NCBI RefSeq assembly: GCF_014947265.1
Contig: NZ_JADCNK010000004.1
Location: 186,001-250,000 of the forward strand
From: Pedobacter sp014947265
Lineage (GTDB): Bacteria; Bacteroidota; Bacteroidia; Sphingobacteriales; Sphingobacteriaceae
Length of the DNA stretch: 64,000 nucleotides
Direction of reading: 5' to 3'
Positions within the stretch are counted from its first letter, which is position 1; each line of letters opens with the position of its first letter. The position numbers and the translations under genes are program-made. Shown in pieces: positions 45,109 to 51,859 of this stretch. The notes under the pieces are model-generated. The model saw only the letters and a program-made list of their open reading frames with translations. It had not been told where the DNA came from and did not search any database.

Positions 45109-45990
45109 TTACACATTACAGAATTTACCGAAAACGCCTAATGGCAATTTAATGCCTGATGTAGCCTGTAGAAACAATTCTCCTGTTTCGAGATTTTTAA
45201 CCGAAGGAAAAGAAGTACGGATTAAATTTTCAACAATTACCGAAGAAAAACCAAGGGAGTAGGTATTTAAGATTAAGAAATGTTCTTTTTCATCTAATAA
45301 TTGTACTACATCCTGCATCATTTCCTGGATATGGTCTTCGAGTTTCCACTTTTCGCCATTAGGACCGTGGCCATAAGCTGGTGGGTCTAGAATAATACCA
45401 TTGTATTTTTTGCCCCTTTTTAATTCTTTCTTTACAAATTTTAATGCATCCTCAACCATCCAACGGGTATCTTTCAATCCTGAAAGCTCCTGGTTTTCAT
45501 TTGCCCAGGTAACAACCTGTTTAATCGAATCAACATGGGTAGTTTCTGCACCTGCTGCATTGGCAATTAGTGATGCGGCACCGGTGTAGGCGAAAAGATT
45601 TAAAACTTTAGGCTGTGGTGTTTTAAATTTTTTAATCGATGAAGATATGAAATCCCAGTTTACTGCCTGCTCGGGGAATACGCCCACGTGTTTAAAAGAC
45701 GTTAAACCTAAGCGGAGTTTAATGGCCACTTCATCATTTTTATATTCTACATGCCAACGATCAGGAATAGATTGGTTTTTCTTTACCCATTCGCCCGAAG
45801 TAGCCGAACGGCCCCTGAAAGTGATGTTGGCCGTTTTTTTCCAATCCTGTTCTGAGTATGTTTTTTTCCATACCGCCTGAGGCTCAGGACGGATAAGGGT
45901 TACATTTCCAAAACGTTCTAATTTTTCAAAATCCCCGCAATCAATCAGTTCATAATCTTTCCAATGAGTTGGGGCAAGTAATTGTATCAT
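45109..45990 (-). CDS. Class I SAM-dependent methyltransferase, RlmI/RlmK-like
   Basis: A 293-residue methyltransferase. The SAM-binding motif I is VLNLFAYTGAASLIANAAGA near 128-147, motif II has HVDSIKQVVTWA, and motif IV is ILDPPAYGHGPNGEKW near 200-215. The DPPAYG form and the N-terminal GDFEKLERFGNVTLIRPEP fit the family of RlmI/RlmK-type 23S rRNA cytosine-C5 or guanine-N7 enzymes, though no PUA domain is seen, so the target may differ. The ATG overlaps the vapC stop by four bases (ATGA), making it the last gene of a coupled five-gene run. Confidence 0.83.
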   Translation of the reverse strand: MIQLLAPTHWKDYELIDCGDFEKLERFGNVTLIRPEPQAVWKKTYSEQDWKKTANITFRGRSATSGEWVKKNQSIPDRWHVEYKNDEVAIKLRLGLTSFKHVGVFPEQAVNWDFISSSIKKFKTPQPKVLNLFAYTGAASLIANAAGAETTHVDSIKQVVTWANENQELSGLKDTRWMVEDALKFVKKELKRGKKYNGIILDPPAYGHGPNGEKWKLEDHIQEMMQDVVQLLDEKEHFLILNTYSLGFSSVIVENLIRTSFPSVKNLETGELFLQATSGIKLPLGVFGKFCNV

Positions 45991-46376
45991 GTATTAAATA
46001 ACTTTAAATTTGGGTAATTTATAATGTATTGATCGTCAGTTATCAAAGTGAGATTGTCTGCTAATGCCTGTGCAATAATCAATCTGTCAAATGGGTCTCT
46101 ATGGATCAAAGGCAAAGCCAAATACCTGTCAAGATGTTGTTTTTGGATATTCAATACTGATATACTGAAATTATTTATTACCTCATACATCTCTTCCAGG
46201 TTTCTGGTAATAATCAGTTTTCCTATGTTAAGCTTTATAATGATTTCCCATAAACTGGCAATGCTTATAAATTTTTCATTTTCAGAATCAATAATGCTGT
46301 TTATTGTTGACTGATCAAGATTATGATCTTCATTAATTAATGAAATGAAAATATGCGTATCGAGTAAAAGACGCAT
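45987..46376 (-). CDS. vapC: Type II toxin, PIN-domain ribonuclease (VapC-like)
   Basis: A 129-residue PIN-domain protein. The acidic metal ligands are in place: Asp6 in LLLDTHIF, Glu44 in SLWEIIIK, Asp94/Asp97 in HRDPFDRLIIAQA and Asp114/Asp115 in LITDD. It should cleave RNA when free of its antitoxin. The ATG overlaps the vapB stop by one base (TAATG), and its own stop overlaps the methyltransferase start, so the toxin is translated between two unrelated coupled genes. Confidence 0.9.
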   Translation of the reverse strand: MRLLLDTHIFISLINEDHNLDQSTINSIIDSENEKFISIASLWEIIIKLNIGKLIITRNLEEMYEVINNFSISVLNIQKQHLDRYLALPLIHRDPFDRLIIAQALADNLTLITDDQYIINYPNLKLFNT

Positions 46377-46618
46377 TACATATAATCTTTTAAATCGTCT
46401 ATTGGATCATTAAAATCTTTAGGAATGATAAATAAGCCTTTTGCAGCACCATACAAGCTTTTTGGTTCTTCGACAATATTTGTTTTTTCGTTTTCCGATT
46501 TAGGAAAGCTCTTCGAATGTTTGACTTTTAAAAAATCAATAAAATCTTCTACCTCGTTTACCATGCTTTCTGGTAAGGTTTCTAATTTGTGAATGATATT
46601 TTTTGTAGCCGCAGTCAT
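46376..46618 (-). CDS. vapB: DUF2281-like antitoxin of the VapC pair
   Basis: An 80-residue protein from the ATG at 46618; a TTG three codons earlier is less likely. The helix LETLPESMVNEVEDFIDFLK is the DUF2281 pattern of antitoxins paired with PIN toxins. The C-terminus YGAAKGLFIIPKDFNDPIDDLKDYM is the part expected to block the toxin. It begins 23 bases after mlaF and precedes vapC in antitoxin-first order. Confidence 0.85.
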   Translation of the reverse strand: MTAATKNIIHKLETLPESMVNEVEDFIDFLKVKHSKSFPKSENEKTNIVEEPKSLYGAAKGLFIIPKDFNDPIDDLKDYM

Positions 46619-46641
46619 AATAAACAAATATAAGAATTTTC

Positions 46642-47394
46642 TTAAAACTTATCTTTTGCAGCCTTCATGAAGCGGCTGGCAAATACGAAATCGTTTAGTT
46701 CCTTAATGTCTGTATGTGCAATTTCTTTATTACTACCTTCCCAGAATTTTTTTCCTTCGTGTAAGAACAAAATGTAATCGCCGATACCCATAACCGAGTT
46801 CATATCGTGTGTTACTACAATGGTTGTGGTTTTGTATTCTTCGGTAATTTCCTGAATTAACTCATCAATTACGATCGAAGTTTTTGGATCTAAACCTGAG
46901 TTAGGCTCATCACAGAACAAATATTTTGGGTTCATAGAAATGGCACGTGCAATACCCACACGTTTTTTCATTCCACCAGATAATTCTGCCGGGAATAATT
47001 TGTTTTTACCCGCAAGGTTTACCCGTTCTAAACAAAAATCAACTCTTTCCAGCTTTTCTTTTCTGCTTTGATCAGTAAACATGTTTAATGGAAACATGAT
47101 GTTTTCTTCAACAGTCATACTATCGAACAGGGCAGAGCCTTGAAACAACATGCCAATTTCTTTACGTACTTCAATACGTTGCTCGTAAGTCATTGGTGTA
47201 AAATCGCGGCCATCGTACAATACCGAGCCCGAATCTGGCTGATGCAAACCAACCATGCATTTCAGTAAAGTAGTTTTTCCTGATCCGGAACCACCAATAA
47301 TTAAATTGGTTACACCTTCTTCAAACTTTCCGGAAATACCTTGCAATACATCATTTCCGGAGAAAGATTTATAAATATCTTTAATTTCGATCAT
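46642..47394 (-). CDS. mlaF: ABC transporter ATPase, MlaF-like
   Basis: A 250-residue ATP-binding subunit from the ATG at 47394, which overlaps the mlaE stop by one base; a start 11 codons upstream is less likely. Walker A GGSGSGKT is at 34-41, signature LSGGMKKR at 138-145 and Walker B YLFCDEP at 158-164, with the H-loop in VVTHDMNS. The GGMKKRVG form of the signature is typical of Mla/Ttg2A ATPases. With MlaE it drives phospholipid movement between inner and outer membrane. No mlaD (MCE) gene is next to it here. Confidence 0.9.
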   Translation of the reverse strand: MIEIKDIYKSFSGNDVLQGISGKFEEGVTNLIIGGSGSGKTTLLKCMVGLHQPDSGSVLYDGRDFTPMTYEQRIEVRKEIGMLFQGSALFDSMTVEENIMFPLNMFTDQSRKEKLERVDFCLERVNLAGKNKLFPAELSGGMKKRVGIARAISMNPKYLFCDEPNSGLDPKTSIVIDELIQEITEEYKTTTIVVTHDMNSVMGIGDYILFLHEGKKFWEGSNKEIAHTDIKELNDFVFASRFMKAAKDKF

Positions 47395-48128
47395 TACAAT
47401 AAAAGTTGAGTAACTAAATAATCGCAAACAAGAATAGAGATACAGCTAATTACAACTGCTCTGGTACTGGCCTGCGAAACTTCTAAAGCACCGCCACGAA
47501 CATAAAAACCTTCATACGCCGGAACTGATGTAATGATGAATCCAAATACGAAAGCTTTTACTAGTGCTACTACGATGGTATAAGGATTAAAATCAGTGGT
47601 AATACCCTGAATATATTCTGAAGGTGTAACCGCCCCAGAAATAGAACCGCCAATATATCCACCGCTTATACTTAAAAACATAGAAATGATCACCAACATG
47701 GGTACCATGGTTATGCCCGAAATAATTTTAGGAAGAATAAGGTAGCCAGGTGCGTTTATACCCATAATTTCTAAAGCGTCAATCTGTTCAGTAACACGCA
47801 TCGAACCAATTTCTGATGAAATGGCTGATCCTATTTTTCCTGCCAGAACAATTGCACTAATAGTTGGACTTAACTCTAAGATGCTGGAGTCGCGGTTTAC
47901 AGAACCGATAATTGTTTTTGGAATAAAATCACTAACCAACTGGAAAGCAATTTGTAAAGTCATTACTGCACCTATAAAAGTAGAGATAATGGCAATTAAA
48001 CCTAAAGAGCCTACACCAACATAATCCATTTGTTTGGCGATTTCTTTCAGGTATATTTTCAGTTTTTCCGGCTTTCTGAATACAGACTTGAGTAGCAGGA
48101 TGTATCTGCCGAAATTGGTAAAATTCAT
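47394..48128 (-). CDS. mlaE: Lipid ABC transporter permease, MlaE-like
   Basis: A 244-residue inner-membrane permease with about five helices. The family segments GVGSLGLIAIISTFIGAVMTLQ (about 36-57), ELSPTISAIVLAGKIGSAISSEIGSMRVTEQIDALEIMG and FIITSVPAYEGFYVRGGALEVSQASTRAVV are clear. It works with MlaF in retrograde phospholipid transport that keeps the outer leaflet free of phospholipid. It heads the run mlaE-mlaF-vapB-vapC-methyltransferase. Confidence 0.92.
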   Translation of the reverse strand: MNFTNFGRYILLLKSVFRKPEKLKIYLKEIAKQMDYVGVGSLGLIAIISTFIGAVMTLQIAFQLVSDFIPKTIIGSVNRDSSILELSPTISAIVLAGKIGSAISSEIGSMRVTEQIDALEIMGINAPGYLILPKIISGITMVPMLVIISMFLSISGGYIGGSISGAVTPSEYIQGITTDFNPYTIVVALVKAFVFGFIITSVPAYEGFYVRGGALEVSQASTRAVVISCISILVCDYLVTQLLL

Positions 48129-48275
48129 TCCGTATGTATTTGCTTAATTTAAATGATCGTTCTATACTACTACAAAGAAACGATAAAAAAGTTGGAGCGC
48201 TTTGTTAATTGTAAAAATATTCGTGGTTTTGAATATAAATATGGTTTTTTGTCAACAAAAATTAAACCATAAATA

Positions 48276-48965
48276 ATGAAAGCTGTAATTACGGGTGCAA
48301 CTAAAGGAATTGGCAGAGCTATTGCGACTAAATTTGCTCAAAATGGATACGATTTAATTTTGGTAGCAAGGGGGGTAGATGAACTCAAAAAGTTTCGGCA
48401 GGAATTAATTCCTTATGGGAATGCTGTTTTTACGCATTCAGCTGATTGTTCGGTTAAAGAAGAAGTATATAATTTTTTAAATTCGACCAATGTAGATTTT
48501 GATCACGTAACCGTTTTAGTAAACAACGTGGGAATCTTTTTGCCTGGCAGCATGCTTGATGAGGATGACGAAACCTTCGAAAAGCAACAGCACTTAAACA
48601 CAAATGCCTGTTATTACATCAGTAAATTTTTTGGGAAAAAAATGCGTTCAGCTCAGCGAGGCCATATATTTAACATCTGTTCGGTCGCCAGTAAAGTACC
48701 TGTAAAAAATGGAGGCAGTTATAGTGTAACAAAAGCAGCGATGTTAAGTCTTAATCATGTATTGCGGCAAGAGTTAGCACCTCACAATGTTAAAGTAACT
48801 GCATTTTTGCCAGGCTCTACTAAAACTTCATCCTGGGAGGGAACAACAATTCCCGATGAAAAATTTGTACAGCCAGAAGATATTGCAGAAACTTTGTTTA
48901 CCATTTTAAACTTAAGTAAAGGGGTAAATGTAGATGAGGTTTTGATTACCCCGCTTGATTTTTAA
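48276..48965 (+). CDS. Short-chain dehydrogenase/reductase
   Basis: A 229-residue classical SDR. The nucleotide site TGATKGIG is at 6-13, NNVGIF (NNAG-type) near 83-88, the catalytic Ser136 in CSVAS, and Tyr149-x-x-x-Lys153 in SYSVTKAA. The Ala of NNAG is Val here. It probably uses NADP(H), because Ala31-Arg32 end the second strand. Substrate unknown. It begins a plus-strand run with the PspC and LiaF-like genes; the gap to the next start is seven bases. Confidence 0.88.
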   Translation: MKAVITGATKGIGRAIATKFAQNGYDLILVARGVDELKKFRQELIPYGNAVFTHSADCSVKEEVYNFLNSTNVDFDHVTVLVNNVGIFLPGSMLDEDDETFEKQQHLNTNACYYISKFFGKKMRSAQRGHIFNICSVASKVPVKNGGSYSVTKAAMLSLNHVLRQELAPHNVKVTAFLPGSTKTSSWEGTTIPDEKFVQPEDIAETLFTILNLSKGVNVDEVLITPLDF

Positions 48966-48972
48966 ACACAAA

Positions 48973-49680
48973 ATGAACAACGTTATGGAAAAGAAGCTTT
49001 TTAGAAACGAACACGATAAGATGATTGCCGGTGTAGCTTCGGGACTTGCAGATTACATGCAGGTGGAGGTTACCATAATTAGGTTATTGTTTGCATTATC
49101 GGCAATATTTATGGCTGGAGGAGGCTTGGTTGCCTATATTATAATGTGGATTATTGTTCCGGTTAATAACGATCCGGCGGCAAGATTCTCAAAATTTAAT
49201 GATTACTTCGGTAATAAAAACCCAAATCCACAACCATTTGGAACAGCCGATCCCTTTGCCGGACCTGCTAATCAGGAAAATCAGAATTGGACACAACCTG
49301 TGGACGGTACACAGAAAACACCTTTTGAAACGCAGCCCAATTTCGACAAATTCAATAAATCTAATGATACTGGTCGCACGATAGGCGGATTGGTGCTGCT
49401 CGTAGTAGGATGTTTTTTCCTGATGCGAGAAATGGATTTTATACCTGATTGGTTTAGCATCCGCAACTTATTCAGGTACATGTGGCCGTTAATATTTATT
49501 GCTTTAGGCATAAGTATCATAGCCAAATCAAAAAGAAAGAATGACTGGGCGGCTTTTCAGCACCAACAGGAAGCTGAGCAACAAAAAACAGCTGATTTTT
49601 CTGAAACCATTGAAGAAAATGAACCTGCGACACCAGTTAACAAAGATGATAATTCAACATCCGCTAACCCTCAAGTATAA
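48973..49680 (+). CDS. PspC-domain membrane protein
   Basis: A 235-residue protein. The ATG at 48973 is taken, just after the SDR stop; the ATG at 48985 (MEKKLFRNEHDK) is equally possible. The N-terminal PspC domain (RNEHDKMIAGVASGLADYMQVEVTIIRLLFALSAIF, then MWIIVP) spans about 5-60 with one helix. A Pro/Asn/Gln-rich linker follows, then two helices at about 125-145 and 153-170 and a polar tail. PspC proteins take part in envelope-stress responses. The neighbour LiaF-like gene starts five bases on. Confidence 0.87.
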   Translation: MNNVMEKKLFRNEHDKMIAGVASGLADYMQVEVTIIRLLFALSAIFMAGGGLVAYIIMWIIVPVNNDPAARFSKFNDYFGNKNPNPQPFGTADPFAGPANQENQNWTQPVDGTQKTPFETQPNFDKFNKSNDTGRTIGGLVLLVVGCFFLMREMDFIPDWFSIRNLFRYMWPLIFIALGISIIAKSKRKNDWAAFQHQQEAEQQKTADFSETIEENEPATPVNKDDNSTSANPQV

Positions 49681-49685
49681 TTAAA

Positions 49686-50675
49686 ATGAAATTAGATAGA
49701 TTAATCTGGGGTATTATCCTGCTTTTTATTGGCGGTGTACTTCTACTCGAAAACTTTGGCGTAATCACTTTTTATTGGCGCAATGTTTGGAGCTTTTGGC
49801 CGGTATTCTTAATTATAGCAGGCTTAAATATCCTGTTTAATAAAAACAATTCGCAAACAGGCAGCATCATTTCTCTTGGTGTTTTAGTGGTGGCCCTGTC
49901 GTTCCTTTTTTATAAAGGCCAACAGGTTCCCGAACACGGCAGTTGGTGGGGTCGTCAATTTAAAAAAGATGTCGACATTAATATTGAACACAATAATGAC
50001 GACAACGATAACGACGACGATGATCATGATAACGACACATCATATAATCACTTAAGTTTATCTGAACCATTTGTAGCTGCAGATAATGCAAAAAAAACGG
50101 TATTAAATATTTCCGGAGGTGGCATCTCTTTTAATCTTGATGGTGAAACAGCTGAGTTGATCAATGCAGATGTAAAGAAAAAACATGGCAACTTTTCTTT
50201 AAAGAAAGTCCTTACTGATAGTGCTACCGTGCTTACGTTCCAAATGGACGATAAAAAGAATAAATGGAATTTTGGTGATGGTGGTAACGATGTTGACTTC
50301 AAATTAAATAAAGAAGCCAACTGGGATATATTGATGAAACTGGGGGCTGGCGAAGCAAACTTTGACTTTGCCAATTACAAAGTACGTACTTTCCGATTTG
50401 ATGGTGGAGCTGCAGCTTTGGATATTAAATTCGGAGATTTATTGCCAATAACCGATGTAATCGTAAAATCGGGTGTTGCCGATGTTAAAATCAAAGTTCC
50501 TACTAACTCAGGCTGCAGGATTAGAACCAAAACAGGTTTATCAGCTAAAGATTTCGATGGATTTGAGAAATTGAGCGATGGTGTTTACGAAACTTCTAAT
50601 TATAAAACTTCCGCTAAAAAAATCTTTATCAATTTAGATGGCGGATTGAGTAACTTTGAGGTAAGCAGATATTAG
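49686..50675 (+). CDS. LiaF/LiaI-like membrane protein
   Basis: A 329-residue protein. Three short helices lie at about 5-75 (RLIWGIILLFIGGVLLLENFGVI; WSFWPVFLIIAGLNILF; LGVLVVALSFLFY), the DUF5668/LiaI-LiaF-like module. An Asp/Asn-rich string (NNDDNDNDDDDHDND, about 102-116) follows, then a C-terminal beta-helix-like domain (about 130-329, with repeated GGAAALDIKFGDL and GVADVKIKVP strands) as in LiaF/'toastrack' proteins. It follows the PspC gene by five bases, and is likely part of the same envelope-stress unit. Its stop codon runs into a word repeat. Confidence 0.82.
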   Translation: MKLDRLIWGIILLFIGGVLLLENFGVITFYWRNVWSFWPVFLIIAGLNILFNKNNSQTGSIISLGVLVVALSFLFYKGQQVPEHGSWWGRQFKKDVDINIEHNNDDNDNDDDDHDNDTSYNHLSLSEPFVAADNAKKTVLNISGGGISFNLDGETAELINADVKKKHGNFSLKKVLTDSATVLTFQMDDKKNKWNFGDGGNDVDFKLNKEANWDILMKLGAGEANFDFANYKVRTFRFDGGAAALDIKFGDLLPITDVIVKSGVADVKIKVPTNSGCRIRTKTGLSAKDFDGFEKLSDGVYETSNYKTSAKKIFINLDGGLSNFEVSRY

Positions 50676-50680
50676 GAAGG

Positions 50681-50900
50681 TAGAAGGTTTTAAGGTGGAG
50701 GGCGTAAGGCTTAGACTTCGCTAACTGAAGTCTTAATAGAGTTTTTGATCCTGCAATCCTAAAATCCAAACAATCCTGATCCTATCTAATGAATCCTGAT
50801 ATAAAGGCAGAAGGTTTTAAGGTGGAGGGTGTAAGGCTTTAGTCGGTCTAACTTTTATAAAACGCTGATCTTGAAATCTTATAATCCAATGAATCCTGAT
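50681..50900. repeat. Duplicated word-repeat unit upstream of, and running into, the RDD gene
   Basis: AGAAGGTTTTAAGGTGGAGGG then GTAAGGCTT occurs at 50681-50712 and 50808-50839. AATGAATCCTGAT ends each unit, at 50788-50800 and 50888-50900. The second AATGAATCCTGAT contains the start codon of the next gene (MNPD). Confidence 0.75.
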
Positions 50901-51509
50901 AAAGAAAAAGTATATATAGTTGTAATTAATGGTAAGCCACAAGGGCCGTATAGTTTAAACGAACTGAAAGATTTAAACATCAGTGCGAATACTTTTATAC
51001 GCAAACCTGGAATGGACGATTATAAAGAAGCTCATGCAATTCCCGAATTGCGTGAGCTTTTAGGTTTTAGCTATCAAAAAACTGCACCTCAATATTTCGC
51101 CGCTTTTGATCAAAGATTATTGGCATCAGTAATTGATCATTTTATTATTTTTGGAATATATAGCATCATTATTTTAACGAGTTATATTTTTATTGAAGGA
51201 AAAGATCAGCGGATTATGGCTTTTCTGATCCCATTCCCATCCATATTTATTATAAAACTCATTTATGGCAGTATTGCAGAGGCATCAGCCGGTCAGGCCA
51301 CCATTGGTAAAAAACTGCTCAATATTAAAGTAACTGATTTAGAAGGAAGCCGGATTTCTTTTGGTATTTCCTTGGTAAGGAATTTTTCTAAAATCTTATC
51401 TGTAATTCCTATTTTTTTTGGTTATTTATATAGCTTTTTGAATAAGAAAAACCAGTGCTGGCATGATATTGCTGCAAATACTTTGGTCATAAAAGATAGA
51501 TTGATCTGA
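50889..51509 (+). CDS. GYF_2 and RDD domain membrane protein
   Basis: A 206-residue protein from the ATG at 50889; a TTG six codons upstream is possible. The N-terminal GYF_2 domain (about 5-50) shows YIVVINGKPQGPYSLNELKDL. The RDD domain (about 70-205) has three helices and the naming Arg-Asp-Asp replaced in place by FDQRLLASVIDHF; near the end is NQCWHDIAANTLVI. RDD proteins are membrane proteins of mostly unknown role, some tied to ion or osmotic stress. Its first four codons lie in a repeat unit. Confidence 0.82.
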   Translation: MNPDKEKVYIVVINGKPQGPYSLNELKDLNISANTFIRKPGMDDYKEAHAIPELRELLGFSYQKTAPQYFAAFDQRLLASVIDHFIIFGIYSIIILTSYIFIEGKDQRIMAFLIPFPSIFIIKLIYGSIAEASAGQATIGKKLLNIKVTDLEGSRISFGISLVRNFSKILSVIPIFFGYLYSFLNKKNQCWHDIAANTLVIKDRLI

Positions 51510-51859
51510 TTAGAAAAGCAAGATTATCACATCTATTTTCGTTACCCGGGCTGTCCGCTATATCTTTGGCTGTCCTTCGACTCTAATCTAGCTGACAGCA
51601 AAAGGATGCCGCTTCCATCCCGTTTATGAAACTTAGGCCAGTGCAATGATGCTAAACCCACCCACCGTTAAAAATAAACCCGATCAAAGCGGGATGCCGA
51701 TATTTCCATCGGCAGAAGCTGGAGCGGGCTACATTTTCCAAGTAATATTGCTCTCCCGTTTCCAAAAACAAAAGCTTTGATTTTCTGAAATAATCAGGCC
51801 GATTTAATTACAACATTCCAACATTAAAACATTCCAACAATCCTTATCTTTGCAAACAG
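51510..51859. repeat. Gene-free 350 bases with a structured dispersed repeat
   Basis: 51590-51740 has GGATGCCGCTTCCATCCCG, AACCCACCCACCG, CCCGATCAAAGCGGG and GCCGATATTTCCATCGGC, all capable of short stems, similar to 6405-6500 and 21450-21590. AACATTCCAACATT words (51810-51840) follow, then the ispG promoter. Nothing coding was seen. Confidence 0.5.
51845..51852 (+). promoter_or_regulatory. ispG -7 promoter element
   Basis: TATCTTTG fits TAnnTTTG and ends seven bases before the ATG of ispG, so the mRNA would have almost no leader. No -33 TTTG is seen at the usual distance. Confidence 0.45.
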
